64,000 bases of DNA, from positions 1,196,001-1,260,000 of the forward strand of contig OX638136.1 of assembly GCA_951804985.1 (NCBI GenBank). The letters are read 5' to 3'. Of this stretch, positions 32,726 through 44,857 are shown one piece after another. The notes below the pieces were generated by a model. It made no database searches, was not told the DNA's origin, and saw only the letters and a list, made by a program, of their open reading frames with translations. Made by a program: the position numbers and the translations under genes. Numbering within the stretch: the stretch's first letter is position 1; the number at the start of each line of letters is the position of its first letter. Source of the DNA: Dryomyza anilis (Eukaryota > Arthropoda > Insecta > Diptera > Dryomyzidae).

Positions 32726-32834
32726 AACAATTTAATGAAAATAATTTATAAATTTGTCTTTTTATTTCTATTATTTAAAATTTTTACAAATTCATTGAAT
32801 ATAGTATAATAAAAACATTATTAATAATAAACAA

Positions 32835-33134
32835 TTATTTTGTATATTTTATTCTATAATATAATTTTATTAGCTTATCAATGTTTTTGCATTCCTTGTC
32901 ATAATAATAACAACCACATGTATCTGGTCCCTCCGTTAAGTCATCTGTGGCCCATGGACAGCTCTTAGAATGTACTCCGTGAATAGTTAATATTTTTTCC
33001 ATATACTGGTAATGCTTACAATAAGGGATAAACTTAATAAACTGTTTTTTATGATCGTCAAATAAAATATTATTAAATCCTTTTAAAAACTTTTTTACTT
33101 TTATAACTTCCATAATAGTATTTTTTTCTATCAA
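32835..33134 (-). CDS. Small Cys-rich conserved Polinton protein (outer)
   Basis: 99 residues; KKFLKGFNNILFDDHKKQF, YQYMEKILTIHGVHS, then a Cys cluster ending EGPDTCGCYYY and a helix IDKLIKLYYRIKY. It aligns along its length with inner 21165-21461. It abuts the right TIR. Intact frame; function unknown, likely metal-binding from cysteine spacing. Confidence 0.62.
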   Translation of the reverse strand: MIEKNTIMEVIKVKKFLKGFNNILFDDHKKQFIKFIPYCKHYQYMEKILTIHGVHSKSCPWATDDLTEGPDTCGCYYYDKECKNIDKLIKLYYRIKYTK

Positions 33135-34315
33135 ATTGTAATGCAGACGATAAATAACTTTAATTCAAATTTCGATCCATTTATATATAATGGATATCTC
33201 TTTAAAATGAGTTAAAAGATAATTCCATTAGTATAAATATACTCAATTAAAATTTTAAAGAGAGTATATAAAATTTGACTCAAGAAAAAACTAAATAAAA
33301 TTAATCATGTTTTAACATGTTCAATCATTAAAACTTATAGTATGTTGTTTAAAAATTGATCCCAATGGAGCATTATTGCTCCATGCAAATTTAAATAAAA
33401 ATGATCCCAATGGAGTCTTATGACCCATTCATTCATATAAGCAAATAGTCTTATGGCCCATTCATTCATAAAAGCAAATTAAACGAATTAAATGACCAAA
33501 AATATACTATAATAACCATTATAGTAAAATTCACCTTGAATTAAATATGTGTCAATGCATTAATGCAGAAGTGCATTTACCTGTTTACAACAAAAAAATT
33601 ACCCACCAAAAAATATATGTCTAATAACAACATTCATTCATTTAGCCATGTTTTAAATTACAATCTTCGTTCCTCAACTCTCTTGATGATCATGCAAAAT
33701 AAATCATCAAGCATAAAACTGAAATTTTAATTGCTTCTATAACATATACAATAACAAAATTATTACGTACATATATCTACGTTTATAAATATTGCCATTA
33801 AAAAAGCCTTCTCCGAAATAATTATCCCAACAACAATATGAGTTGCAAATTTACTCTTTACGGCTGCATGCCTTCATAACATACATATAATATATATGTA
33901 TGTATCAACATTAACAAATTATGTTAAAAAGTCATCCCACTGGCTCCATGCCATTATAAAATATATAGTATACATATAATACATCTATGTTAAAAATACT
34001 TCCCATGAAAAACAATAACATATATTCTGTTAAAATATGATCCCCATTGAAAAAACAATAACAACTATACTGTTAAAATATGATCTCCAATGAACTACAC
34101 TACCAACAAGTCTGTTAAAAAATGATCCCTATTGAACTATACCAACAACAACTATGTTAAAAAATGATCCCTATTAAATTACACTAACAACAACTCTGTT
34201 AAAAAATGATCCCTATTGAAGACAATAACAACATCTCTGTTAAAAATTCATTTACACTAAAAACAATGTGCTCCATGGAGCCCAGTGGGGCCAGAACCGG
34301 CGAATCCACACAACT
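33131..34315. repeat. Right TIR of outer Polinton
   Basis: Inverse of 4200-5531. It contains mirrored ATGATCCCTATTGAA units and a local duplication of TTATGGCCCATTCATTCAT (33418-33470). It ends at CCACACAACT (34315). Confidence 0.85.
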
Positions 34316-35430
34316 GAGGAGCATTTGTACTAGGAGTCGAAATTTAGAATATTTCAAACCAATATTTCGAGCACGCAATCATGTAGAACTGATTGCGAAA
34401 AAAATTTTATGTAATCGGATTTTCGATATTTCGATAGTTTTCCGTTTTATCGATTGTTTTACACAGCAGTAAACACATATAAATCAAAGGATAATTTTTA
34501 AAATATTAAAACAAAATATTGGCACAAAATTTGTATAACAATTGAATAGAAACTTATTAAGCTTTTTAAATGATGGCATACTAAAAATATTGCATATCTT
34601 ATTTTTTGTCCCTAATAAACAATCCTAGGGTGTAAGAAAACTAAAAATCGCAAAAAGTGTCAAATAAGTGAAACACTATTTTGTATACAGAGGAATTTAT
34701 AGTAAATTTATATAATTTATAGAGGAATTTATAATAAAAGTAAATAATTTATAATTTAATATTAAACTATAATACAAAAAATAATTGTATAATACATTTT
34801 ATGTATTATGTAATACACGTATTTCAAAAATAAAAACTACATGAAACAAATACATACTACATATTTTGCAATATGTAGAAAATGACTATCTAATACATTG
34901 TGTAGTAAAATACAGACAAATTAATACAAATGTGTTAAAAAACGATCAAAATGTAGTAGAACTGCATTTTTTCAAAACGAAGACATAAATGTAGTATAAT
35001 TTACTACAGTAATTTTTTCGGTGTTAGTTCCGTTTTGGACAATCGTAACAACTTCCACTGAGTTTTTATTTCCTCGGTGTCACTTTCTTCATATAAATAT
35101 GAAAATGTGTCTAATAAAGGTAATAATGATAATTCAGAAGAACTCAAAAGATTGGTTGGTGTAATGACAGATATCTCCTCTTGAAAAATCAAATCTTTTT
35201 TTGATTTGATTTAAGAGTTCTACACCGAAAAATATACTGTAATATAAATAAATAAAAATGTACAATTGTAGTAAAAATCCTTAATTTTATCTTTATTTAT
35301 ACGTCATGAAATATGGAGAAAAATACCTTAATACTTTTAGTTTCTCTATAAAATGAAGTTATTTTACTTTCTTTTGATAATTAATATTAAAAAATTATAT
35401 TTTTATTTTTTTTAATATAAAACAATTTTG
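34316..35430. other. Non-coding; small inverted-repeat element at about 35000-35243
   Basis: No gene seen. CTACAGTAATTTTTTCGGTG near 35003 and ACACCGAAAAATATACTGTA near 35221 form an imperfect inverted repeat about 240 bp apart, MITE-like. The rest is AT-rich. Confidence 0.4.
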
Positions 35431-35439
35431 AGATATTTT

Positions 35440-35870
35440 CTTAACGTGATAAAAACAACAAACAATAGGCAAAATGCATTGAGTGGCAGATCGTACAGCT
35501 GTTTCAGCGATCTATCTCTGCACATTCTACATTTAAAGTCGCTTAAGTTTTCCTTTTCCAATGAACACAATAAGAATTATGTGCATTGAAGAAAGAACCA
35601 AAAGCAAAGAATGTTAAAACAGTATCAACCCAAGATTTTGCCAAAGTTGTGGTTGCGTGCAGCAATTTGCTAAGTATAGGCTGCAGAGTTTCCATAGAAG
35701 CAAATATGTAGGCTGCACTTCGAATAAAAAATTGTTTTTTTTTTTATTATTATTTAAAAATATAAAAAATACTTTAGATTTTAAACGCCGTTCAATGCGT
35801 TAACAATTAATTGTTTTGGTTTTACGACCTCTATTGATCCAGGTACAAATTAATTAATTCAGAAAATTAT
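35440..35870. repeat. Diverged copy of the foldback repeat
   Basis: Blocks GAGATATTTTCTTAACGTG, AAATGCATTGAGTGGCAGAT, CACAATAAGAATTATGTGC and AACAATTAATTGTTTTGGTT match the arms and loop of the foldback element at 37741-38259, so this is a degraded relative. Confidence 0.6.
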
Positions 35871-36659
35871 TTGAATTAATAGTAAACATTTTTCGATTAC
35901 TAAAAATAAGGTAATATAATTATTAATCTGAAAACTATTTGATTGTATAGTACACAACAACTAAATAGTGTTACCCAAAACTATAAGAAAAATATACATA
36001 TAAATATATATATAAATAAATAAATAAAAAAATATTTTCCTTATTATGAGATGGAAGCACCACTAAGCATTATCATTTCTGACGACTCAAAGACATGGCA
36101 AACACTTAAGAGTCGCTTTTGAGTTGTACCTCATATGAACAATAAATACTCTGCCAATGGGATATTCCATTTTAAATCAACGAACTGATTTCCCCTACCC
36201 CCTCAGAAATAATTCAAATTAGTACAAATGCAGTACCATAATAAACCTTGACAATTTAGTTAAAAAGAGAAAAAATAGGTAAAAACTCACAAAGGTTGGT
36301 TAACTTTATTGTATTAAGGTATAATTTAAAAGGTATAAAGATGGCCTTTATTATGGCATATAATTTTATTTATGTATCCAAAAGTTTAATGTCATTATCA
36401 GATGAACTAAATTTTGGAATGAAATTTCTCAAAAACCAATATTTTTAAAAGTTTTAAAAAATATATGTTATTTTCTTATAAGGACTTCGAATAAAATTGT
36501 CCACTACAAAAATGAAAAAATCGAGAAATCTAGTAATCGAATTTTTATAGAATAAAATATTTTATTTTGCAAATTATTTTTAGATTTAAAAAAAAATATA
36601 AAAAAACAGAAATTAATATTTTTTAATAAAAAGTTTTAATTTTTCCGGAACCCCTTCCA

Positions 36660-37584
36660 TTAATCACAGCTCACAGCTGCTGAAGACCATTTTCTTTTAA
36701 AGTCTTGAAGGTCTTGGGCCACTTTTTTTGTTGTCTTCATCTCCCTTTTTACTAAAGCCCAGTATCTCTCAATCGGCCTGAGTTCTGGACAGTTTGGTAG
36801 ATTGGCTTCTCTAGGCACCAAAATCATTGCATTTTGTTGGATCCACTCTAAGGCCGTTTTGCTGTAGTGACATGAAGCGAGGTCAGGCCAAAAAAATGTG
36901 GACACTTCATGTTGGCGTAAAAATGGAAGCAATCACTTTTGCACGCATTCCTTCACATATATTTCGCTATTAATTGTACCCGATGTCACGAATGAGCTGC
37001 TCCTTTTTCCAGAACAGCAAATTGCCTGCCAAACAAGGAATTTCTTTGGGAATTTTGTCATTTTTTTTTTATTTGAATTTTTCAGCGACATTTCCTCGAG
37101 AATCGGCTGTATAAAATTCCTGCCCAGGTCGCTGAGAAAAGTCCGATAAAACATAAGTTTCGTAGTCCATTATGCAGCAATCGAATTTTTTAAAAAAACC
37201 TTGGTTCAGCTTTTTAGCTCGTTGTTTTGCGGTTTCATTCTTGACGGCATTTCTACCCGGAACTTTTTGGACCTTGTACGTCTTCAGCCCAGCTTCTTTC
37301 TTAGTCCTGCGCAATCCGCCTTTCTCGCCAATTTCCTTCCGGATATGCTTGTATGTTTCGTTAAAATATTCCCAACCTTCTTCGACTTTTCACGATCATG
37401 TGGGCCTTTTTTTACCAGAACCTTTCTTCCGATCAATACTCAGGTCTTCCTTAAAGCGGTTGATAACGCGAGAAATGGTCTTAGGGTTAGCCCCTACCTC
37501 CTTGGCAATTTTTTTAAAAGACCAACTAGGTTGTTTTTGAAAAATTTTAATTATATTTTCTCGCACTTCCATTTCGTTTGCCAT
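36660..37584 (-). pseudogene. DD37E-type IS630-Tc1-mariner transposase, frameshifted
   Basis: N-terminal helix-turn-helix (FKKIAKEVGANPKTISRVIN, 37584-37396), then the first Asp in CCIMDYETYVLSD, then FLVWQAICCSGK, the second Asp in FFWPDLASCHYSK and the Glu in LRPIERYW. The number of residues between the second Asp and the Glu is 37. At least three frameshifts separate the pieces, so no protein is made. Confidence 0.8.
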
Positions 37585-37740
37585 TTTCGCGTTAAATAAA
37601 TTTTGTATTGACTATAACTGACACAAATTATTTTCTGCCATTTAATTCAGAGCTACTATGATCAATTTTTTTTTATTTGAATCTTGCAATAGCATATTAT
37701 GGGAAGATATGTAACGGAAAATTTTATACGACGCAGTCCT

Positions 37741-38259
37741 TATTCAATTAATTGTTTTTGTTTTACGACCTCTGGACAATTTTAAGATATTGTCTTAACG
37801 TGCTCAAGGTCCAGTCAGTACAAATTGGTTGTTTTGTACCAACAAATAAAACAACAAACAAATGCTAAATGCATTGACTGGCAGATGGTACAGCTGTTTT
37901 AGAAGCAGACAAGCCCCTTCATCAACGATCTTTCTCTGCAGATTCTACAGTGGCAATCGCTAAAGTTTTCCTTTTCCAACGAACACAATAAGAATTATGT
38001 TCATTGAAGAAAGAACCAAAAGCAAACTTTAGCGACTTGGCAATGTAGAATCTGCAGAGAAAGATCGCTGATGAAGGGGCTTGTCTGCTTCTAAAACAGC
38101 TGTACCATCTGATACTCAATGCATTTTCCAATTGTTTGTTGTTTTATATGTTGGTACAAAACACCCAATTTGTACTGACTGGACCTTGAGCACGGTTAAG
38201 ACAATATCTTAAATTTGTCAAGAGGTCGCAAAACAAAAACAATTAATTGAATATAAGAA
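37741..38259. repeat. Foldback element with about 230-bp arms
   Basis: AATTAATTGTTTTTGTTTTA at the left mirrors AAAACAAAAACAATTAATT at the right. The arms stay highly similar inward through CTGACTGGACCTTGAGCAC and GACAAGCCCCTTCATC to a loop of about 50 bases near 37970-38020. It is inserted between the transposase start and right TIR of the mariner-like element. Confidence 0.78.
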
Positions 38260-38557
38260 ATAACATATATTTTTTTGAAACTTTTAACAATTTTGGTTTT
38301 TGAGAAATTTCATTCCAAAATTTAGATCATCTGATAATGACATTAAACTTTTGGATACATAAATAAAATTATATGCCATAATAAAGGCCATCTTTATACC
38401 TTTCAAATTATACCTTAATACAATAATTTGTACTGACTGAACCTTGAGCACGTTAAGACAATATCTTAATATTTCTTATTTTCTTCATGACATTTGTGTT
38501 AAATTTAATAAGTGTATTCGTATTGCTTGGCGAGTATCTCCCTCATAGTAAGGGTTC

Positions 38558-39623
38558 GTGCGTTGGGTTTGGGTCCCACCACGGAAAAAACCTATTCGCC
38601 CAATGAAAACAAAAAAGAAGCCTCGTATAACGACCGATTACCACGATGACGACCCACGCAAACGTTTTAAGGACCATGATTTACGGATATACACCTGTAA
38701 TGTCCGGACCCTTTATAGGAAAGGTGCCTCTATCCAGCTGGCAGATGTCCTCGAAAAATATAATGCTGACATCACCCCTATCCAGGAGATGTGATGGACT
38801 GGACAGGGCTGCTCGAAACAAGCGTCCTGTGATATCTACTACAGCTGCCATGCGGAGAGACACAAATTTGGATTTGTGGTCGGCAAGAGACTCCGCTAGA
38901 TTATGTGTAGATTCACGCCCGTGGACGAAAGGCTGGCAACAATCCGTATCAAAGCTAAATATTTCCACATCAGCCTAATTTGTGCTCACGCTCTGACGAA
39001 CGAGAAAGATGAGGAGACAAAAGTGCGCTTCTACGAGCACCTAGACAACGCATACGAGCGCTGCCCCCGCCTCGATATCAAAATCGTGCTAGGAGATTTT
39101 AACGCCAAGGTAGGCAGAGAAGCCATCTATTGTCTCACCATCGGAAAATTTAGCCTCCATGCCAACACTTTCGATAACGGAAAGAGGATAATCGACTTCG
39201 CCGCAGCACGTTAGTAGCACTAGATACGAACATGTCGATATCCACAAGGTCACATGGTTGTCACCCGATCAAAAAACTCGAAACCAAATTAATCACGTTG
39301 TGATTGACGGAAGGCACGCTTCGAGCGTGATAGACGTACGCACTATTCGAGGTGCCAATATGGACTCGGATCATTACCTTGTAGCAGCCAAGGTCCGCAC
39401 ACGCTTAAGCGCTGCGAAGATCGTACGGAACCAAACGCAGAGAAAGATAGACGTCGGAAAGCTGCAATCACAACAGACAACGCAAGCCTTTTCCACTCGA
39501 CCTCCACACCTGCTTAAACGAAGCACTCCTCCTCTCGATTATATAAGCGCGCAGTGGAACCATATCTCCTGCTCTATGCGTACGGCTGCCGAACAGGTGC
39601 TTGGATTCCAACGCCCCTTGTGA
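38558..39623 (+). pseudogene. AP endonuclease-like domain of LINE
   Basis: YTCNVRTLYRKG...DITPIQEM is the N-terminal endonuclease motif; a stop follows in place of the usual RW. Then IMCRFTPVDERLATIRIKA, SLICAHA and the catalytic-type KIVLGDFNAKVG block follow in a new frame, and IDHVVIDGRH-like DSDHYLVAAKVR in a third. Multiple frameshifts. Confidence 0.75.
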
Positions 39624-40074
39624 AATGGCCAAGATTGTCGCGCGGTCACTGCAGAGAAAGACGCTGCGTATAAATCCACCCTGCAGTCAGTAGCCGCGCG
39701 ATCTGCGATTCAAAGAGAAGGGAAGAGAGACGTCTTTTCAGACGTAAAAAAGCGAGGCAGAAAGACGTGAGTGTGAGGAGATTGAGATACATGGGAACAG
39801 GAATGAGGCTCGAAAATTCTTTGAGAAAATAAGACGCCTAGTCGAAGGTTCATAATCCGGAGCCTCTTCTTGTAAAGATGAGAACGGGAATCTAGTGACA
39901 GATATCCAGAGCACACTGAAGATATGGAGGGATCACTTCTCTAAACTTCTGACCGGTGATGATGACCGCAATTCCACCGATAGAGAAGTTAACCCGGCAA
40001 CCCCAGTACTTGATGACGACGTGAAGATTCCGCCACCCAAACATGACGAGGTTATAACTGCCATCGCTCGGCTG

Positions 40075-41110
40075 TGAACAAAAAAGCCTCAGGTGCTGAT
40101 GGCCTGCTTGCTGAATTAAGACCATTTAAGACCGGAGGCGAAGAGCTAATAGAGAGCTTATAGAACGTTGCTCAGTGAGAATAGGAAAAGACCTATTCGA
40201 GCCATTTCATACCGAACGAGGTTTCAGACAGGGTGACCCCCTATCCTGCGACTTTTTTTAACTTATTGATGGAGAAAATAGTTCGAGCTGCAGAACCTCG
40301 TCAAAGCGGCACTATCCTCAAAAAAGTGTCATGCTGCTCGCATAGGCCGACGATATTGATATCATTGGCAGGAGCACACGAGCAGTCAGCGCAGCATTCT
40401 CCAGATTGGAGAAAGAGTCGCGTCGAATGGGTCTAGCGGTGAACGAGGACAAGACGAAGTTCCTTGTGTCAACAAGCAAAAAAGAGTCCGTGCGTCTTGG
40501 ACAAAAAGCTGATTTTGACACCCACAAATTCGACATTGTGAAGGACTTCGTCTATCTGGGATCCAGCGTACGGAAAATAACTCTTGCCAACAGGTGCTAT
40601 TTTGGGCTCAGTAGGCAATTTTGAAGCAGAGCCCTCTCTCGCCGTATAAAAATAACGCTCTACAAGTCACTCATCATGCCCGTCCTACTTTATGGTGCAG
40701 AAACATGGACGCTGACATCCACCGATGAGAGAGTACAGGGAGCGTTCGAGAGAAAGATTCTCCGTAAAATCTTTGGCCCTATCTGCTTTGCTAACGAGTA
40801 TCGAATCAGGATGAACCATAAGCTATATGAGTTATTCGACGACATTGACATAGTCAAGCGCATCAAGATCCAGCGGCTTCGCTGGCTAGGTCATGTCGAA
40901 CGAATGGATGAAAACACTCCAGCAAAGAAGGTGCTTGAATCGAAACTCGAATGTGGACAGCGTAGAAGAGGGCGTCCAAATGTTCGTTGGAAAGACCAAG
41001 TTGAGGACAACCTGGCAACGCTTGGTATTTCTAACTGGCGTCAGCGCGCGCAAAGCAGATCTGACTGGCGCGGCTACATCTCAGCTGCCAAAACCGACCC
41101 ACGGTTGTAA
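40075..41110 (+). pseudogene. LINE reverse transcriptase remnant and C-terminal domain
   Basis: KKASGADGL and FRQGDPLSCDFF are RT motifs but most of the palm is deleted. The catalytic YADD reads stop-ADD: the Tyr codon is TAG near 40345 in LLA-stop-ADDIDIIGR. Then LEKESRRMGLAVNEDKTKF follows. The last 144 residues (40676-41110) are open: PVLLYGAETWTLT and WLGHVERM. Confidence 0.75.
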
Positions 41111-41164
41111 GGGCCATTTAAGTAAGTAAGGAATTCGTATTGGTTCCTGAGTTATAAATAAAAA

Positions 41165-41645
41165 TGTGTAATCAAGTTATCTTTGTTTCCAGAAGTCAAA
41201 GGCCAATATCACATGATATGGATTTTGGGAAGCTATATCTCAAAAATAAATATTTCTTAAATAATAAAAATCAATTTATATTTTTGCAGATTTTCTTCAT
41301 GAGTTATTAACAAAATTGTGAAAGTAAATAGAAATTTATTTATAAAATCTTATTTTATTTCTTTATTTTCAAAAACAAAATTCAGATAATCTTGAAAACT
41401 TTTACTTAATTTCACATTTTTATTTTTAACTCTGAAAACTGTTCGAATACACTTATGAAATTTAACACAAATTTTAAGAAGAAAATCAGCATTAATATAT
41501 ATTTTTTTGAAAACTTTAAAAATATGGGTTTTTTGAGAAAAATCATTCAAAAATGTAAATCATGTGATACAAAAAGAAAATTATATGCCATAATAACGAC
41601 CCACTTTATACCCTTTAAATGATATCTCAATTGACCTTGTACGTA
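41165..41645. repeat. MITE-like relic with ends related to the mariner-like TIR
   Basis: 41540-41640 (GAAAATTATATGCCATAATAA...TATACC) matches the right TIR of the 36306-38426 element, and 41190-41260 resembles its inverse (TATCTCAAAAATA...GGCC). It may be an internally deleted, diverged relative. The remaining DNA up to 42570 has no recognisable gene. Confidence 0.45.
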
Positions 41646-43095
41646 AACCAGATTTCAGATAAATGCAATTAAGTTAACGCACCTTTGCAAGTTTTACATA
41701 TTTTTCCACTTTTAAACCGACATATTGAGAGAACACTCATACAAAATTTTATCAATTTTAAAGAGGATGATGTTTAAATTTATTATTTTTTTCGTTGATT
41801 TCAAATGGAATATCCCTAATAACGCGCAACAGAAAGCGGATTGGGCTACATTTTACGTCCAGACGCTACAAAATATTTTAATTGTGCTACTAGCAACTTT
41901 TGGGCTACCTGCACAATATCTTTGGGCTACAATATGCTACTTTTTGCAGAAAACATTCCAATTGGCGAATCAGAGTTTTGGTGCAAGGCAACAACATGCG
42001 GCCGACGAAGCTGTACTTCATCAATTGGCGAAATTCGCGCTAACAGTGTATAGCATGGGAATCAACAATGCCACCTTTGGAAGAATTTTCTTCATAATTA
42101 CTCTAAATAAAACAAAAATTAAAAAAAAAATCTGTTTTGATAAATACTGAAAATCACGAAATTAAATCCTCACTAAGAAAACAGGATGTTTATAAAAGTC
42201 TTGCTACAACTATCCGTTTAAATGTACGCCTTATAGCAAATATTCCCTAACATCCCATAAGTTTCAATAAAGTTGATGCAAAACTATCAATATTTTTTAA
42301 ATATGACATATATGCAAATATTTACGAAATGTTTGCCACAACATGAAGATATATTTGAGATATTTACAGTTTACTGATAGCAAACATCCTGAGTTCTTGG
42401 ACATTTGCATCAACACTTTTGTGGTATTTTGACATTTGACTACTATAAAAAAGGAAAATGGCATACTTTTTCCTTACGCTCGATTTATCCACAACAATTA
42501 AGTAAATCAAATGGTGTTAAAAACCGTCAACTGAAATATTACATTTTAATGGTAAAAGTGAAAATAAAATTGAAATTACACAGTTCTACAAGGATTTTAA
42601 ACTGGAATGAAACCTATCAATTCTGGTTGATTTCGATTTATTGCTGCGTAGTCAGAATATTTCCTATACGTCGATATTTTGCACAAAATCGAGTCAAAGT
42701 TGCAAAAAGGGCCGTTTTTGGTACTTTATGTCGCAAGTTATCGCACGATTTCGACATGTTGCAGATGCAAACTTTATCACAAAATTAAATATGAACCTTT
42801 CCCTACGAATAATTGGCAAAAAATCTGTGTCCAGATATTACTTTTTGCAAAAAATCAAAAAGAAATTTGTGTTACCAAAAAAGTGTGTCGAGAGAGTAAT
42901 TTATCACAATTCTCTAAGCTCTCTTGAAAAATAATTAAATATTACTTCGCAATGTGTTCGCTGTCAAAATTCCAAAAAAATGATTTACACTTTATCTTAC
43001 TGATATTTTTCGGAATATTTTTTAAAATTTGTTTATGAAATTAAAATTAAAATTGATTAAAATGGAAGGAATTGCACGCTGAGATATACAATAAA

Positions 43096-44857
43096 AATGA
43101 TGGTTGTTCACTACTTTATAGTTGGCAAAAGATTGCCTACTATTATAATAGTAAATTACCGTCACAATGAAATACAAAAAAATCACATTAAAAGCGCGTA
43201 ACTTTTTATAACGCGTTATTTCTCGTTATGAAATTGTCATTCATTAGGTGTTTGCTTGCTCCTCAAATAAATTTCATAACTCACTATTTTCAGTCAATGA
43301 GTGAAAACATAAATGGAATTTTATGTTAATTTTCAAAGCCATTATTACATTAATAACCGACACTTATAGTTCACTTTTATTTAGTTTTTCAAAGAAAAAT
43401 GTCACTCGCTGCTTCAACAGACAGATCAGGTGATTTGAAAAACAATATAATTGAATCACGTGAGCTGAACTGAATCTGGCTATTAACTGTGGACAGTTGC
43501 ACTAGTCATTCACTTTGGAGTACTAAATAAAACAACACGAACTAAATAAAACACTTAATTTATATTTTTTCAATTTAAATATCTGCGTCGTTTAAGAACA
43601 TTTTATCGAATGACATAAAATGTTTAACTAAACGTATCTAAGGTAAACTATACATTTTTAAAATAATTTAAATCTTTTTTGAAACTCAAAAATGTTAATA
43701 AATGAATTAAGTTCCATAATATGAAAGTTTTGTTATGTATTTAAATTTTTCAGTATCAAAAAATTGTAAATAAAACAAGTGATTAAGAACTTTTTAAATG
43801 GTCTTTTAAAACTGTTTAAAAAAATGGCTTTATTTTCGTTTCACAGAGAAGGCTACGCAATATATACACCTATATTTTTTTGTTTTGTTTGATTAAAAAT
43901 TTAATTTTTACAATATAAGAAAAGCTTACTTCGAATTAAATGTCAAAAAAATGTCTTATGTTGAAAATATACAAAAACTTTTAAGGGCTAACTATATTGC
44001 GCTTAAGTGAACTCAAGATATTGTCAAAATTGATCGAAAAATTTACTTAAGCTCTGCCAAAATTGTGAAGTGCCTATAATCAACTTTAGAAACTTTTAAA
44101 ACTGTCATTATTTATATTAATACTAATTGTTAAAAATATAAACATAAGCAAACAGAAATATTCCGCTCATAATTCAGATCAATTTTTAGCAAAAATTAAA
44201 TTTTGTTATCAACTTTTAAATTTCCGTACGTTGTGTGCGAATGAAATCGCTCCTAACTTAAGAAAGTGAGCGAAACTTGACGAAACTGAGCAAAGAAATC
44301 ATTATAGGCATTGACATTCAAATTATATGTTTTCGTACAATTACGTTTTGCTACTTAAGCTAACGTAATACCTGAGACAGACATCTGGTATTCATATCAT
44401 AGTATTTGATATACTAGATGTGTGTCTCACAATATTATAATATGTTTGTAGTATTCATTGATTTCATTATGGTATTTATCTGGTACAATACCACGAAACT
44501 ATTCGTAGTATTTTTGTAGTTTTCGTTTAAACACAGCCAAATTTCAAAAGCTTTCCGAAAGCTTTTTGTCAAAAGAAGCTCTTTGTACTGAAATGTCATA
44601 ATAAATTCAAAAAAATAAATAAATTATTTGAAATTGTTTTTCAAAATTTTATTGAAAAATGAATATTAGAAACTGAATTTTATTGAACTGCATTTAATTG
44701 GCAGCACAAAAATAAAATGACCACGACCTTGCAAATTTCAATGTAGTAAAGCTACAATATTAAGAAAAAATACGAGTTGGGAAAGTTAGGTCACATGGGT
44801 AAGTTCGGTCACATGGGGCGGATTTTTATAGTCGGTCGGGCCCAACTATGGAATACC
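43096..44857. other. Non-coding interior of the inverted-arm unit
   Basis: I see no gene. The only structure is a short hairpin at 44373-44429 and a small direct repeat GGTCACATGGG near 44791 and 44810. Confidence 0.5.
44373..44429. repeat. Short imperfect hairpin
   Basis: TGAGACAGACATCT at the left and AGATGTGTGTCTCA at the right flank an AT-rich centre with GGTATTCATATCATAGTATTTGATATAC, giving a roughly 57-bp stem-loop. Its role is unknown. Confidence 0.55.

Larger units (their letters stand above)
4200..34315. mobile_element. Outer Polinton/Maverick, interrupted by a second Polinton
   Basis: The ends are long inverted repeats (4200-5531 and 33131-34315) that start AGT and share CGCCGGTTCTGGC. 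Excluding the nested element the unit is about 13.7 kb. Gene order: OB-like small gene(+), zinc-finger gene(-), polB(+), basic protein(-), ATPase(-), integrase(+), penton-like(+), pVI-like(+), major capsid(+), Cys-rich(-). This set defines Polintons, large self-synthesising DNA elements with a virus-like capsid module. No protease gene is visible. No clear 6-bp target duplication is seen (CTTACG versus GAGGAG), and most genes are broken, so the copy is old. Confidence 0.92.
36306..38426. mobile_element. Tc1/mariner-like element with about 165-bp TIRs
   Basis: The left end TTATTGTATTAAGGTATAAT (36306) and right end TACCTTAATACAATAA (38426) belong to inverted repeats extending about 165 bp inward (to GAGAAATTTCATTCC in both). 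Between them lies a degraded transposase (36660-37584, minus) and a foldback element. A TA target duplication could not be confirmed. Confidence 0.75.
38500..41132 (+). mobile_element. Degenerate RTE-like non-LTR retrotransposon
   Basis: Plus-strand pieces in order: AP endonuclease (38690-39600), part of reverse transcriptase, and the C-terminal WLGHVERM...RGRPNVRW domain (40676-41110). It ends in GTAAGTAAGTAAGG-like short repeats near 41120-41132, as RTE-type elements often do. GC content is clearly higher than the surrounding DNA. Confidence 0.75.

Noticed and set aside
37172..37599. Plus-strand ORFs of 122 and 132 aa
   Set aside because: They are antisense shadows of the mariner transposase on the minus strand.
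38520..38580. tRNA-derived SINE head before the LINE (GGGTTCGTGCGTTGGG)
   Set aside because: The box B resemblance is weak and no box A precedes it at the right distance; it is better taken as LINE 5' sequence.
42405..42788. ORF of 127 aa whose frame is similar to one at 46011-46358
   Set aside because: The two are the inverted arms of one repeat; changes fall on all codon positions and no family is recognised, so similarity reflects DNA duplication and not coding constraint.
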